Shown: in pieces, positions 1 through 5,699 of the stretch
Numbering within the stretch: position 1 is the stretch's first letter
How the letters are laid out: each line of letters begins with the position of its first letter
NCBI GenBank assembly: GCA_022511355.1
Contig: JAFLRS010000095.1
Location: 1-6,324 of the forward strand
Direction of reading: 5' to 3'
DNA from: Alistipes sp.
Lineage (GTDB): Bacteria > Bacteroidota > Bacteroidia > Bacteroidales > Rikenellaceae
DNA length: 6,324 nucleotides
Notes under the pieces: model-generated
What the model saw: the letters and a program-made list of their open reading frames with translations, nothing else
Database searches by the model: none
What the model was told of the DNA's origin: nothing
Program-made: the position numbers and the translations under genes

Positions 1-8
1 CCATGATA

Positions 9-33
9 CCCCTCCCTTTTGCAAAGGGAGGGG
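9..33. repeat. Perfect GC-rich inverted repeat (hairpin)
   Basis: The arms CCCCTCCCTTT (9-19) and AAAGGGAGGGG (23-33) are perfect reverse complements, giving an 11-bp stem around a three-base TGC loop. The plus-strand side continues in purines, and the minus-strand side runs into GGTATCATGG at the window edge. No U tract follows on either strand inside the window, so it is not a textbook intrinsic terminator as seen. It could be a bidirectional terminator lacking a U tract, or a copy of a dispersed palindromic intergenic element. The structure is certain; the role is unknown. Confidence 0.8.
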
Positions 34-46
34 AGAGGGGAGGGAA
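24..46 (+). repeat. Purine mirror repeat with G-quadruplex / H-DNA potential
   Basis: The plus strand reads the same forwards and backwards around G35: AAGGGAGGGGA (24-34), G, AGGGGAGGGAA (36-46). It contains four G runs (26-28, 30-33, 37-40, 42-44) separated by one to three bases, which fits a compact G-quadruplex motif. Its left half is also the 3' arm of the hairpin at 9-33, so duplex hairpin, quadruplex and purine-motif triplex are mutually exclusive folds of the same bases. The symmetry is read directly; formation in the cell is inference. Confidence 0.7.
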
Positions 47-56
47 TGTAAATATG

Positions 57-93
57 AAAAAAAAGAAATATTTTCCCTCACTAAAATGAGAGG
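57..93 (-). terminator. Candidate rho-independent terminator of the MATE gene
   Basis: Just downstream of the MATE stop codon on the minus strand there is a small stem. CTCA (minus strand of 87-90) pairs with TGAG (minus strand of 77-80) over a six-base loop, and the stem extends by two G-C pairs if the base at 91 bulges out. About a dozen bases later comes a run of eight T (minus strand of 57-64) within a T-rich stretch. The stem is short and the T run is not immediately adjacent, so this is a plausible but imperfect terminator. Confidence 0.35.
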
Positions 94-100
94 GGGGGGG

Positions 101-1468
101 TTATGATATAATTGCCTTTTTTTGTTTTTTCACCTTTCTTCTTATCCGCATCGTCAGCAATACCGCCGAAGCTCCCAATCCGAAAATGTAGCCGACGTAA
201 AGCCCCTGAGGACCCAATCCCAACACGAATCCGCACAGATACCCGACCGGCAGATTCAGAACGATATAGGCCAGAAACGAAATCAGAGGTATGATGCGCA
301 CGTCCTGAAATCCGCGCATGATGCCGATGGCCACGCACTGCACGCCGTCGAATATCTGATAGGCAGCCACATAGAGCAGCATCACCGACGTAAGCGACGC
401 CACTTCGGCGTTGGACGTGAATATTAACGGCAGAACTTCGTTCAGAGCCGCCAGCAGCAGCATCACCGCCGCATTCCACGCAAACCCTATGTGCAGCGAC
501 GCCCGGGCCGCCAACGACAAAGCATCAGCGTCGCGGCGGCCGTAGCAGTGCGACACACGTATCGTGGCCGCAGCTCCCACCGCACACACCACCATAAAAG
601 TGCAGTTGCCGACCGTAATGGCTATCTGATTGGCCCCGATAGCCACCGTGTCGAACCATCCGGTCATGATGCCCGTGATGACGAACGCCGACGACTCCAA
701 AAACATCTGGGCCGCTATCGGAAATCCTATCTTCAGCAGCTCCGACATACGCGACAACGAATAACGCACGCCCGAAAACGAAGCCAGATAGGCGCGGTAT
801 TTCGCGCGCGCGTAATATATGGTGATGATAACCGCCGGCATCACCGTCCGCGACACCAGTGTGGCCAACCCCGCACCCTCGACTCCCATCTCGCGGCAGC
901 CCAACCGTCCGAAAATGAAAACCCAGTTCAGAAATATGTTCAGCAGATTGCCGCCCACGATTACCGCCATGGGAATGACCGTATCGCCCACACCCTCCGA
1001 AAACTGCTTGAAGGCTCCGAACAGCATCACGGGCAGCATACTCAAAGCCAGCATCCGATAGTAGGGCACGGCCGCCGCAACCACCTCCGCCGGCTGACCC
1101 ATGCGGTGCATCATGGGGATGAAGAGAAACTGCAAAGCCGTAATCGCCGCCCCGAGCAGCGAATACAACACCGCCGCGTGTTTCAGACACGACGCCGTGT
1201 CGCGGTGACGCCCCTGTGCATACAGTTCGCCCACCAACGGCGTGAGTCCCAACGTGATGCCCAAACCGGCTATGAAAAAGAGAAACGAACACGAAATGCC
1301 GAACGACACCGCAGCCAAAGGCAGCGGATTCTCGCCTCCGTACCGTCCGACCATGATGTTGTCGGCCAGCTGAACCATAATCTGGCCCAACTGCGCCGCC
1401 ACCACCGGCAGCGCCAGCCGCAGAGTCTCGCGATACTCGCGGCGGTATATTTCGAATCGGTTCGTCAT
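101..1468 (-). CDS. MATE-family (NorM-like) multidrug/cation antiporter
   Basis: A 455-residue inner-membrane exporter, the normal MATE length, expected to pump cationic drugs or metabolites outward in exchange for Na+ or H+. The chain is hydrophobic throughout, consistent with twelve helices in two homologous halves, and ends in a basic cytoplasmic tail (RIRRKVKKQKK, about 441-451). Helix 1 has the typical LALPVVAAQLGQ (18-29) followed by LADNIMVGRYG (34-44). The PLVGELYAQG segment (77-86) matches the conserved loop after helix 2. Acidic residues D36, E258 (MFLES) and D374 (QIFDG) fall where Vibrio NorM has its cation-binding Asp36, Glu255 and Asp371; this alignment is from memory. The reading frame stays open upstream to 1789, but the ATG at 1468 gives the family N-terminus just before helix 1, and a promoter sits directly upstream. 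The substrate cannot be told from sequence. It is transcribed alone, divergently from ricT. Confidence 0.93.
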   Translation of the reverse strand: MTNRFEIYRREYRETLRLALPVVAAQLGQIMVQLADNIMVGRYGGENPLPLAAVSFGISCSFLFFIAGLGITLGLTPLVGELYAQGRHRDTASCLKHAAVLYSLLGAAITALQFLFIPMMHRMGQPAEVVAAAVPYYRMLALSMLPVMLFGAFKQFSEGVGDTVIPMAVIVGGNLLNIFLNWVFIFGRLGCREMGVEGAGLATLVSRTVMPAVIITIYYARAKYRAYLASFSGVRYSLSRMSELLKIGFPIAAQMFLESSAFVITGIMTGWFDTVAIGANQIAITVGNCTFMVVCAVGAAATIRVSHCYGRRDADALSLAARASLHIGFAWNAAVMLLLAALNEVLPLIFTSNAEVASLTSVMLLYVAAYQIFDGVQCVAIGIMRGFQDVRIIPLISFLAYIVLNLPVGYLCGFVLGLGPQGLYVGYIFGLGASAVLLTMRIRRKVKKQKKAIIS

Positions 1469-1476
1469 ACGGTCGG

Positions 1477-1508
1477 CAAAGTTACGCCTTTGAGTCGAAA
1501 ATTTCAAA
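1477..1508 (-). promoter_or_regulatory. Bacteroidetes-type promoter for the MATE gene
   Basis: On the minus strand TTTG (1508-1505) is followed after 20 bases by TAACTTTG (1484-1477), an exact fit to the Bacteroides -33 TTTG / -7 TAnnTTTG consensus and spacing. Only eight bases separate the -7 box from the ATG at 1468. Transcription should therefore begin at most a few bases before the start codon, giving a leaderless or nearly leaderless message. Motif fit is seen; transcription start is inferred. Confidence 0.7.
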
Positions 1509-1519
1509 GCCCGCACCTC

Positions 1520-1550
1520 CTTGCGGATTCGTTTTTTCTTATTATTTTTG
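1520..1550 (+). promoter_or_regulatory. Bacteroidetes-type promoter for ricT-gldH-trmB
   Basis: CTTG (1520-1523, one mismatch to TTTG) is followed after 19 bases by TATTTTTG (1543-1550), a full match to TAnnTTTG. The start of transcription should fall near 1555, leaving a leader of roughly a dozen A-rich bases before the ATG at 1569. The leader has GGAAAA but no real Shine-Dalgarno sequence. The promoter lies on top of the in-frame TTG at 1521, which rules that codon out as the translation start. It is back to back with the MATE promoter, with 11 bases between the two -33 boxes. Confidence 0.65.
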
Positions 1551-1568
1551 TGGAAAAATTGGAAAACC

Positions 1569-2885
1569 ATGTCATCATCTGAAGATATACGCCACAATCG
1601 GACCGACGAAAGCGCGGCAGCCAAACCCCGACCCATAGTGGAGAGGACCAACGCCGAAGTGCGTGCCGACGACTCCGAAACCGAAGAGAGCGACATTCTG
1701 CGTTGGAATCCCGTCTCGCACGACGACCGCAAAGGTATGCTCGACACCGGACGCGGATGCCGTTTCAGCACCTCCGAAGAGGGCGACACCGTCGTGAAAC
1801 CCTGTCCGGGATGCTACAAACTACACGAAACGGACTGGCTCGCCGATATGCCCGACAACACCGTCCCCGCCGATTTGGTGGAGGTGCGGTTCAAAAATAC
1901 GCGCCGCTCCTACTTCCGCAACATCAACAATCTGCCCCTCAAGGCGGGCGACATAGTGGCCGTCGAAGCCTCGCCCGGACACGATATAGGCACCGTATCG
2001 CTCACCGGCGACATGGTCCTGCGGCAGATTCGGCGCACCGGTTTCCGTCCGCTCAACGACGAATACCGCAAAATCTACCGCAAAGCCAAACCCTACGACA
2101 TAGAACGCTGGCAGGAAGCCATAGCACTCGAACACGAAACCATGATCCGCTCGCGGCAAATAGCCGCCGAAATGGGCCTCGATATGAAAATAGGCGACGT
2201 CGAGTATCAGGGCGACAAAACCAAAGCCATCTTCTACTACATAGCCGAAGGACGCGTCGATTTCCGCGAACTCATCAAAGTCTTCGCCGAACAGTTCCAT
2301 ATCCGCATCGAAATGAAGCAGATAGGCGCACGTCAGGAGGCCGGACGAATCGGCGGCATCGGAGCCTGCGGACGCGAACTCTGCTGCGCTTCGTGGATCT
2401 CCTCCTTCTCGAGCGTCACCACCAACGCCGCCCGAATGCAGGATATATCGCTCAACCCGCAGAAACTCGCGGGTCAGTGTTCCAAACTCAAATGCTGCAT
2501 GATGTACGAATACGACACCTACGCCGAAGCACGACGCGATATGCCGCGTCTGCGCGAACCCCTCCGCACGGCCGACGGCGAATACTGGCACTTCAAAAGC
2601 GATCTGCTCGCCCGCACCATGTCGTTCTCGTCTTCCAAAGATACCATCGCCAACGCCGTAACACTCCCCATATCGCGCGTGCGCGAAATCATGGCCGCCA
2701 ACCGCGCCGGACGAACCGTGGAATCATTGCCCGATTCGGTGGCGGCAGCCGAAATCGAAGAGCCTACATACCGCTCCGAAGAGGACAGCATAACCCGCTT
2801 CGACTCGAAACGACGCAAAAAACACCGCAACAAAAACCGCGGCAAACAACGACCCGCAGGCGGCAAAGGCGACCGCAACAACTGA
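1569..2885 (+). CDS. ricT: RicT-like PSP1-domain protein (YaaT family), Fe-S regulatory subunit
   Basis: A 438-residue cytoplasmic protein. The PSP1/RicT core (about 102-325) matches Bacillus RicT/YaaT closely: GLDMKIGDVEY (203-213), GRVDFRELIK (228-237), IGGIGACGRELCCASW (261-276), DISLNPQKLAGQC (292-304), KCCMMYE (308-314). In Bacillus, RicT with RicA and RicF binds [4Fe-4S] clusters and directs RNase Y in mRNA maturation. Cysteines C267, C272, C273, C304, C309 and C310 are candidate ligands. An extra N-terminal set, C64 and the CPGC pair C79/C82, precedes the core; I recall it as typical of Bacteroidetes members. The acidic, low-complexity N-terminus (1-45) and very basic tail (412-438, rich in K/R/N) look disordered, and the tail could bind RNA. 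It is about 160 residues longer than the Bacillus protein. The start ATG lies just below a good promoter; the stop overlaps gldH by TGATG. Identity is firm; its partners in this lineage are not visible. Confidence 0.9.
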   Translation: MSSSEDIRHNRTDESAAAKPRPIVERTNAEVRADDSETEESDILRWNPVSHDDRKGMLDTGRGCRFSTSEEGDTVVKPCPGCYKLHETDWLADMPDNTVPADLVEVRFKNTRRSYFRNINNLPLKAGDIVAVEASPGHDIGTVSLTGDMVLRQIRRTGFRPLNDEYRKIYRKAKPYDIERWQEAIALEHETMIRSRQIAAEMGLDMKIGDVEYQGDKTKAIFYYIAEGRVDFRELIKVFAEQFHIRIEMKQIGARQEAGRIGGIGACGRELCCASWISSFSSVTTNAARMQDISLNPQKLAGQCSKLKCCMMYEYDTYAEARRDMPRLREPLRTADGEYWHFKSDLLARTMSFSSSKDTIANAVTLPISRVREIMAANRAGRTVESLPDSVAAAEIEEPTYRSEEDSITRFDSKRRKKHRNKNRGKQRPAGGKGDRNN

Positions 2886-3337
2886 TGACCAAAGGCCCGA
2901 AACAATTACTGACCGCGGCCGCAATAGCGTGGGCCGCATGGAGCTGCACCGGTACGGGTACCCGCACCGTCGATTCGGCAATGGCCGACGTGAACCCCTT
3001 CGGATGGAACGAACCGGCTCTCGTGAGCTTCGAAAACAGCGACACACTCTCGCTGCGCGACCTCTCGCTCGCTCTGCGCTGCGGAGCCCAGATCGGAGAA
3101 CCGACACTCGGACTTACCCTCGAATTTACAGCCCCCGACTCCACCCGATTCTCCGAACACTGCTCCTTCCCCCTCCATCTGCAACGCAAACCCGTCTCCG
3201 CCGCCGCAACCGTAGTAATACCGTACCGCCGCAACGTGCTGCTCCGCAAACAGGGAACCTACACCGTAGGCATAAAACCCGACCATAACCTCCGCGGAGT
3301 CGAAGCCGTCGGCATAACTTTCGAAAAACAACTCTGA
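2885..3337 (+). CDS. gldH: GldH-family lipoprotein
   Basis: A 150-residue lipoprotein. Residues 1-20 form a signal peptide (basic KGPK, then an Ala/Leu/Trp-rich core), with C21 as the lipid-modified cysteine. The lipobox AWSC has Trp at -2, which is loose but acceptable in this phylum. The residues after C21 (TGTGT) lack the acidic surface-export signal of Bacteroidetes lipoproteins, so it probably faces the periplasm. The mature part resembles GldH: W41, DTLSLRDLSLALR (53-65), YRRN (114-117), QGTYTVGI (123-130) and LRGVEAVGITFE (136-147). In gliding Flavobacterium, GldH is needed for motility, but homologues are common in non-gliding Bacteroidetes where the role is unknown. Its ATG overlaps the ricT TGA (TGATG), and trmB starts two bases after its stop, so translational coupling is likely. 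The frame is open far upstream inside ricT, but only this start gives a signal peptide. Divergence is high, so the family call is good but not certain. Confidence 0.82.
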   Translation: MTKGPKQLLTAAAIAWAAWSCTGTGTRTVDSAMADVNPFGWNEPALVSFENSDTLSLRDLSLALRCGAQIGEPTLGLTLEFTAPDSTRFSEHCSFPLHLQRKPVSAAATVVIPYRRNVLLRKQGTYTVGIKPDHNLRGVEAVGITFEKQL

Positions 3338-3339
3338 CC

Positions 3340-4083
3340 GTGGGAAAAGACAAACTCAGACGATTCGCCGAAAACCTCACATTCGAACGGCTCGTGCAAC
3401 CCGCTTTCGATGAGATTTTCAACAACGACCATCCCCTCAAAGGGCACTGGCACTCCGATTTCTTCCGCAACGACCGACCCATAACGCTCGAACTCGGATG
3501 CGGCAAAGGCGAATATACGGTCGCTCTGGCCCGACTCAATCCGCAACGCAACTACATAGGCATCGACATAAAAGGAGCCCGTATGTGGCGCGGAGCCAAA
3601 ACCGCCACCGAATGCAATATGGACAACGTGGGGTTCCTCCGCACACGAATCGAATTCATCAACTCCTTCTTCGCCGAAGGCGAGGTCGATGAAATATGGA
3701 TAACCTTCCCCGACCCGCAGCTCAAAACACGACGCGCAAAAAAACGGCTTACCTCGCCCCTCTTCCTCTCGCGCTACGCGCAGCTGCTCGACCCGCGCGG
3801 CTCGATTAACCTCAAAACCGACTCGCAACACCTCTACAACTATACTCAGGCCGTAATCGGCCGCTTCGGACTCAGGTGCGAAACCGCCGACAACGACATC
3901 TACGGTTCGGGCTTCGCCGACGAAGTGCTGTCGGTCAAGACCGCCTACGAACAGATGTTCCTCCAACGCGGACTCCCCATCACCTACACCCGCTTCTCGC
4001 TGGACGGCCGCCGCGACTTCGAACCCTTCGACTGGGAGGGCGACGACTCCGACCAAAAAGATGCCGAAGAGGCACGACGTTAA
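3340..4083 (+). CDS. trmB: tRNA (guanine-N7-)-methyltransferase TrmB
   Basis: A 247-residue class I SAM-dependent methyltransferase that places m7G at position 46 in the tRNA variable loop, in the cytoplasm. The SAM-binding motif I is LELGCGKGEYT (50-60), followed by YIGIDIKGARMWRGAK (72-87). The family signature appears as WITFPDPQLKTRRAKKRLT (120-138) with the conserved PDP, then NLKTDSQHLYNY (157-168), and TAYEQMFLQRGLPITYTRF (201-219) carries the conserved C-terminal T-x-Y-E element. The extension before motif I (1-49) and the acidic tail (231-245) are normal for the Bacteroidetes version. The start is a GTG, two bases after the gldH stop and without a Shine-Dalgarno site, so it is probably translated by coupling to gldH. 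It closes the ricT-gldH-trmB unit; no convincing terminator follows. Confidence 0.94.
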   Translation: MGKDKLRRFAENLTFERLVQPAFDEIFNNDHPLKGHWHSDFFRNDRPITLELGCGKGEYTVALARLNPQRNYIGIDIKGARMWRGAKTATECNMDNVGFLRTRIEFINSFFAEGEVDEIWITFPDPQLKTRRAKKRLTSPLFLSRYAQLLDPRGSINLKTDSQHLYNYTQAVIGRFGLRCETADNDIYGSGFADEVLSVKTAYEQMFLQRGLPITYTRFSLDGRRDFEPFDWEGDDSDQKDAEEARR

Positions 4084-4144
4084 AAAATCGGCTTCGGGTA
4101 CAATAATTCCGCACGGCGGGCGTTTATCAATCGAATAAATGAAC

Positions 4145-4152
4145 GATTTTTG
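4145..4152 (+). promoter_or_regulatory. Weak candidate -7 box upstream of htrA
   Basis: GATTTTTG differs from TAnnTTTG by one base. A partial -33 (TTTA, 4123-4126) lies 18 bases upstream. If used, transcription would start near 4157, giving an AT-rich leader of about 50 bases. It is the best promoter-like match in the 125-base gap between trmB and htrA, but both boxes are imperfect, and htrA could also be reached by read-through from trmB. Confidence 0.3.
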
Positions 4153-4178
4153 CCTATGATGCACTGATACTCTTTAAT

Positions 4179-4209
4179 TATCGAACATTAAAAAAAGTAT
4201 CGAAGATTA
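4179..4209 (+). repeat. 12-bp near-identical direct repeat before the htrA start codon
   Basis: TATCGAACATTA (4179-4190) and TATCGAAGATTA (4198-4209) differ at one position and lie 19 bases apart start to start, about two helical turns. The second copy runs into the htrA ATG. A further ATCGAA core occurs at 4130-4135. This could be an operator for the htrA-rpoD unit or chance similarity in AT-rich DNA. It also leaves an A-rich leader with no Shine-Dalgarno, typical of Bacteroidetes genes. Confidence 0.35.
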
Positions 4210-5690
4210 TGAAAAAAGCATTATTGTTTATCGGAACTTTAGCCGTGGCGGCCGCAGCAGGCGTCTCGGCGGCATACTTTACGCTGCGATACGCCGAAGG
4301 CAAAGAGCAGATACGATTCGTCGAACGCACGGTCGAACATTCGCCCGCAGCAGGTTCGCACTTCACGGCCTACTCGGCCGACCAATATCCCGACCTCACC
4401 TATGCGGCCGAAAATGCCGTGCAGGCCGTGGTGAACATCGAAGCGGTTCAGGAGGTGGAGATCGCACAGCGCTCCTACGACCCCTTCTGGGAGTTCTTCG
4501 GATTCGGAGCCCCGCAGCAGAATCAGGGACAACCCCGGATTCAGGAACGGCGTGCCGGCGGTTCGGGCGTAATCATCACCGAGGACGGATACATCGTCAC
4601 CAACAACCACGTCGTGGAAAACGCCACCAAACTGCGCGTCAAACTCAATGACGGCACCGTCTACGACGCAAAAATCATCGGCACCGACCCCACAACCGAT
4701 ATCGCACTCATCAAAATCGAAGGCAGCAACCTGCCTACCATACCCTTCGGCAGTTCGGAGGCTCTGCGTCTCGGCGAATGGGTTCTCGCCATCGGTTCGC
4801 CCTTCGACCTGCAATCGACCATCACCGCAGGCATAGTCAGCGCCAAAGCCCGCCGGCTCGACGTAATCCCCGACGACCTGCGAATCGAATCGTTCATTCA
4901 GACCGATGCCGCAGTCAATCCCGGCAACTCGGGCGGAGCGCTGGTCAATACCCGCGGCGAACTGGTCGGCATCAATACCGTCATCAAATCCTCGACAGGC
5001 AGCTACATAGGCTATTCGTTCGCCGTGCCCGAAAGCATCGTCCGCAAAGTGGTGGTGGACCTCAAAGAGTACGGCATGGTTCAACGCGCGCTGCTCGGGG
5101 TGTCGTACCGCTTCATCGATCAGGAGTTCATCGACGCCACGGGCAAGGAACTGGGCATCGACAAGGTGGGCGGAGTCTACGTGGCGGGCGTCACTGAAGA
5201 CGGCGCAGCTTCCGAAGCCGGCATCCGCAAAGGCGACATAATTACAGCCGTGGACGGCGTCAAAATAGAAAACGCCACCACCCTCACCGAACAAATAGCC
5301 AAAAGAAGACCCAACGATAAGGTCGTTTTGTCGGTAAAAAGAGGCGGCGACATGAAACAATTTACCGTCACTTTGCGTAATAAGGCCGGAAAGGCCGAAC
5401 TGCTGACTCGCGAAAGCGTCGATGTGGCAGCCGTTCTGGGCGGTCGGTTCGCCGATGCAGGAGCCAAACTCTGCCGCGAACTCGAAATCGACGGCGGTGT
5501 GCAGGTTACCGAAATCAAACGCGGAGGTCTGCTCGAAAGAGCCCGCGTGAAAAAAGGTTTCGTAATCACCCACATCAACGACAAAAACGTCTACAGGACA
5601 GCAGACCTCGATAAAATTACCGACAAGGTTTCCTCTATCGACGGAATCTATCCCGACGGCCGAGCCGCAAGTTACGTGATAGTACAATAA
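4209..5690 (+). CDS. htrA: DegP/HtrA-family periplasmic serine protease (Do family)
   Basis: A 493-residue protease/chaperone for misfolded envelope proteins. The N-terminus (MKK, then a hydrophobic stretch to about residue 24) is a signal peptide with a possible VSA-A cleavage near 21-22, or an uncleaved membrane anchor. The trypsin-like domain (about 62-290) carries the triad H134 (TNNHVV), D164 (TDIALIK) and S241 (NPGNSGGALV), with the oxyanion-loop sequence intact, so it should be active. An LA-type loop rich in Phe/Gln (DPFWEFFGFG, 91-100, then Gln-rich to about 108) precedes the barrel core, as in DegP. Two PDZ domains follow, about 295-390 (LLGVSY, GVYVAGV, AGIRKGDIITAVDG) and about 405-490 (GVQVTEI, KKGFVITHIND), for substrate binding and oligomer assembly. 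Length and two-PDZ layout are those of DegP/DegQ rather than DegS. rpoD follows after nine bases, suggesting co-transcription. A long open frame on the opposite strand is a codon-bias shadow. Confidence 0.95.
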   Translation: MKKALLFIGTLAVAAAAGVSAAYFTLRYAEGKEQIRFVERTVEHSPAAGSHFTAYSADQYPDLTYAAENAVQAVVNIEAVQEVEIAQRSYDPFWEFFGFGAPQQNQGQPRIQERRAGGSGVIITEDGYIVTNNHVVENATKLRVKLNDGTVYDAKIIGTDPTTDIALIKIEGSNLPTIPFGSSEALRLGEWVLAIGSPFDLQSTITAGIVSAKARRLDVIPDDLRIESFIQTDAAVNPGNSGGALVNTRGELVGINTVIKSSTGSYIGYSFAVPESIVRKVVVDLKEYGMVQRALLGVSYRFIDQEFIDATGKELGIDKVGGVYVAGVTEDGAASEAGIRKGDIITAVDGVKIENATTLTEQIAKRRPNDKVVLSVKRGGDMKQFTVTLRNKAGKAELLTRESVDVAAVLGGRFADAGAKLCRELEIDGGVQVTEIKRGGLLERARVKKGFVITHINDKNVYRTADLDKITDKVSSIDGIYPDGRAASYVIVQ

Positions 5691-5699
5691 TATAACAAT

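Noticed and set aside
525..1292. Second minus-strand open frame inside the MATE gene
   Set aside because: Gly/His/Arg-rich shadow frame fully inside a well-matched MATE reading frame.
1521..1568. TTG start adding 16 residues to RicT
   Set aside because: The TTG lies inside the -33 box and the predicted transcription start is downstream of it. The ATG at 1569 is the natural start.
491..1582. 363-residue plus-strand open frame opposite the MATE gene
   Set aside because: Arg/His/Gln-rich composition typical of an antisense shadow, with no recognisable domain.
1469..1789. Upstream in-frame extension of the MATE gene (107 extra residues)
   Set aside because: It crosses the divergent promoter region and the ricT coding start, is not hydrophobic or MATE-like, and the ATG at 1468 gives the family N-terminus.
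1703..2884. Long open frame running into gldH within ricT
   Set aside because: Arg/His-rich translation is an out-of-frame shadow of ricT. Only the part from 2885 has a signal peptide and lipobox.
4109..4119. CCGC-ACG-GCGG hairpin after trmB as a terminator
   Set aside because: Only four base pairs and no T tract after it, so it does not support termination between trmB and htrA.
5368..5375. TCACTTTG inside htrA as an internal rpoD promoter
   Set aside because: One mismatch in the -7 box, no TTTG at 19-21 bases upstream, and over 300 bases from rpoD.
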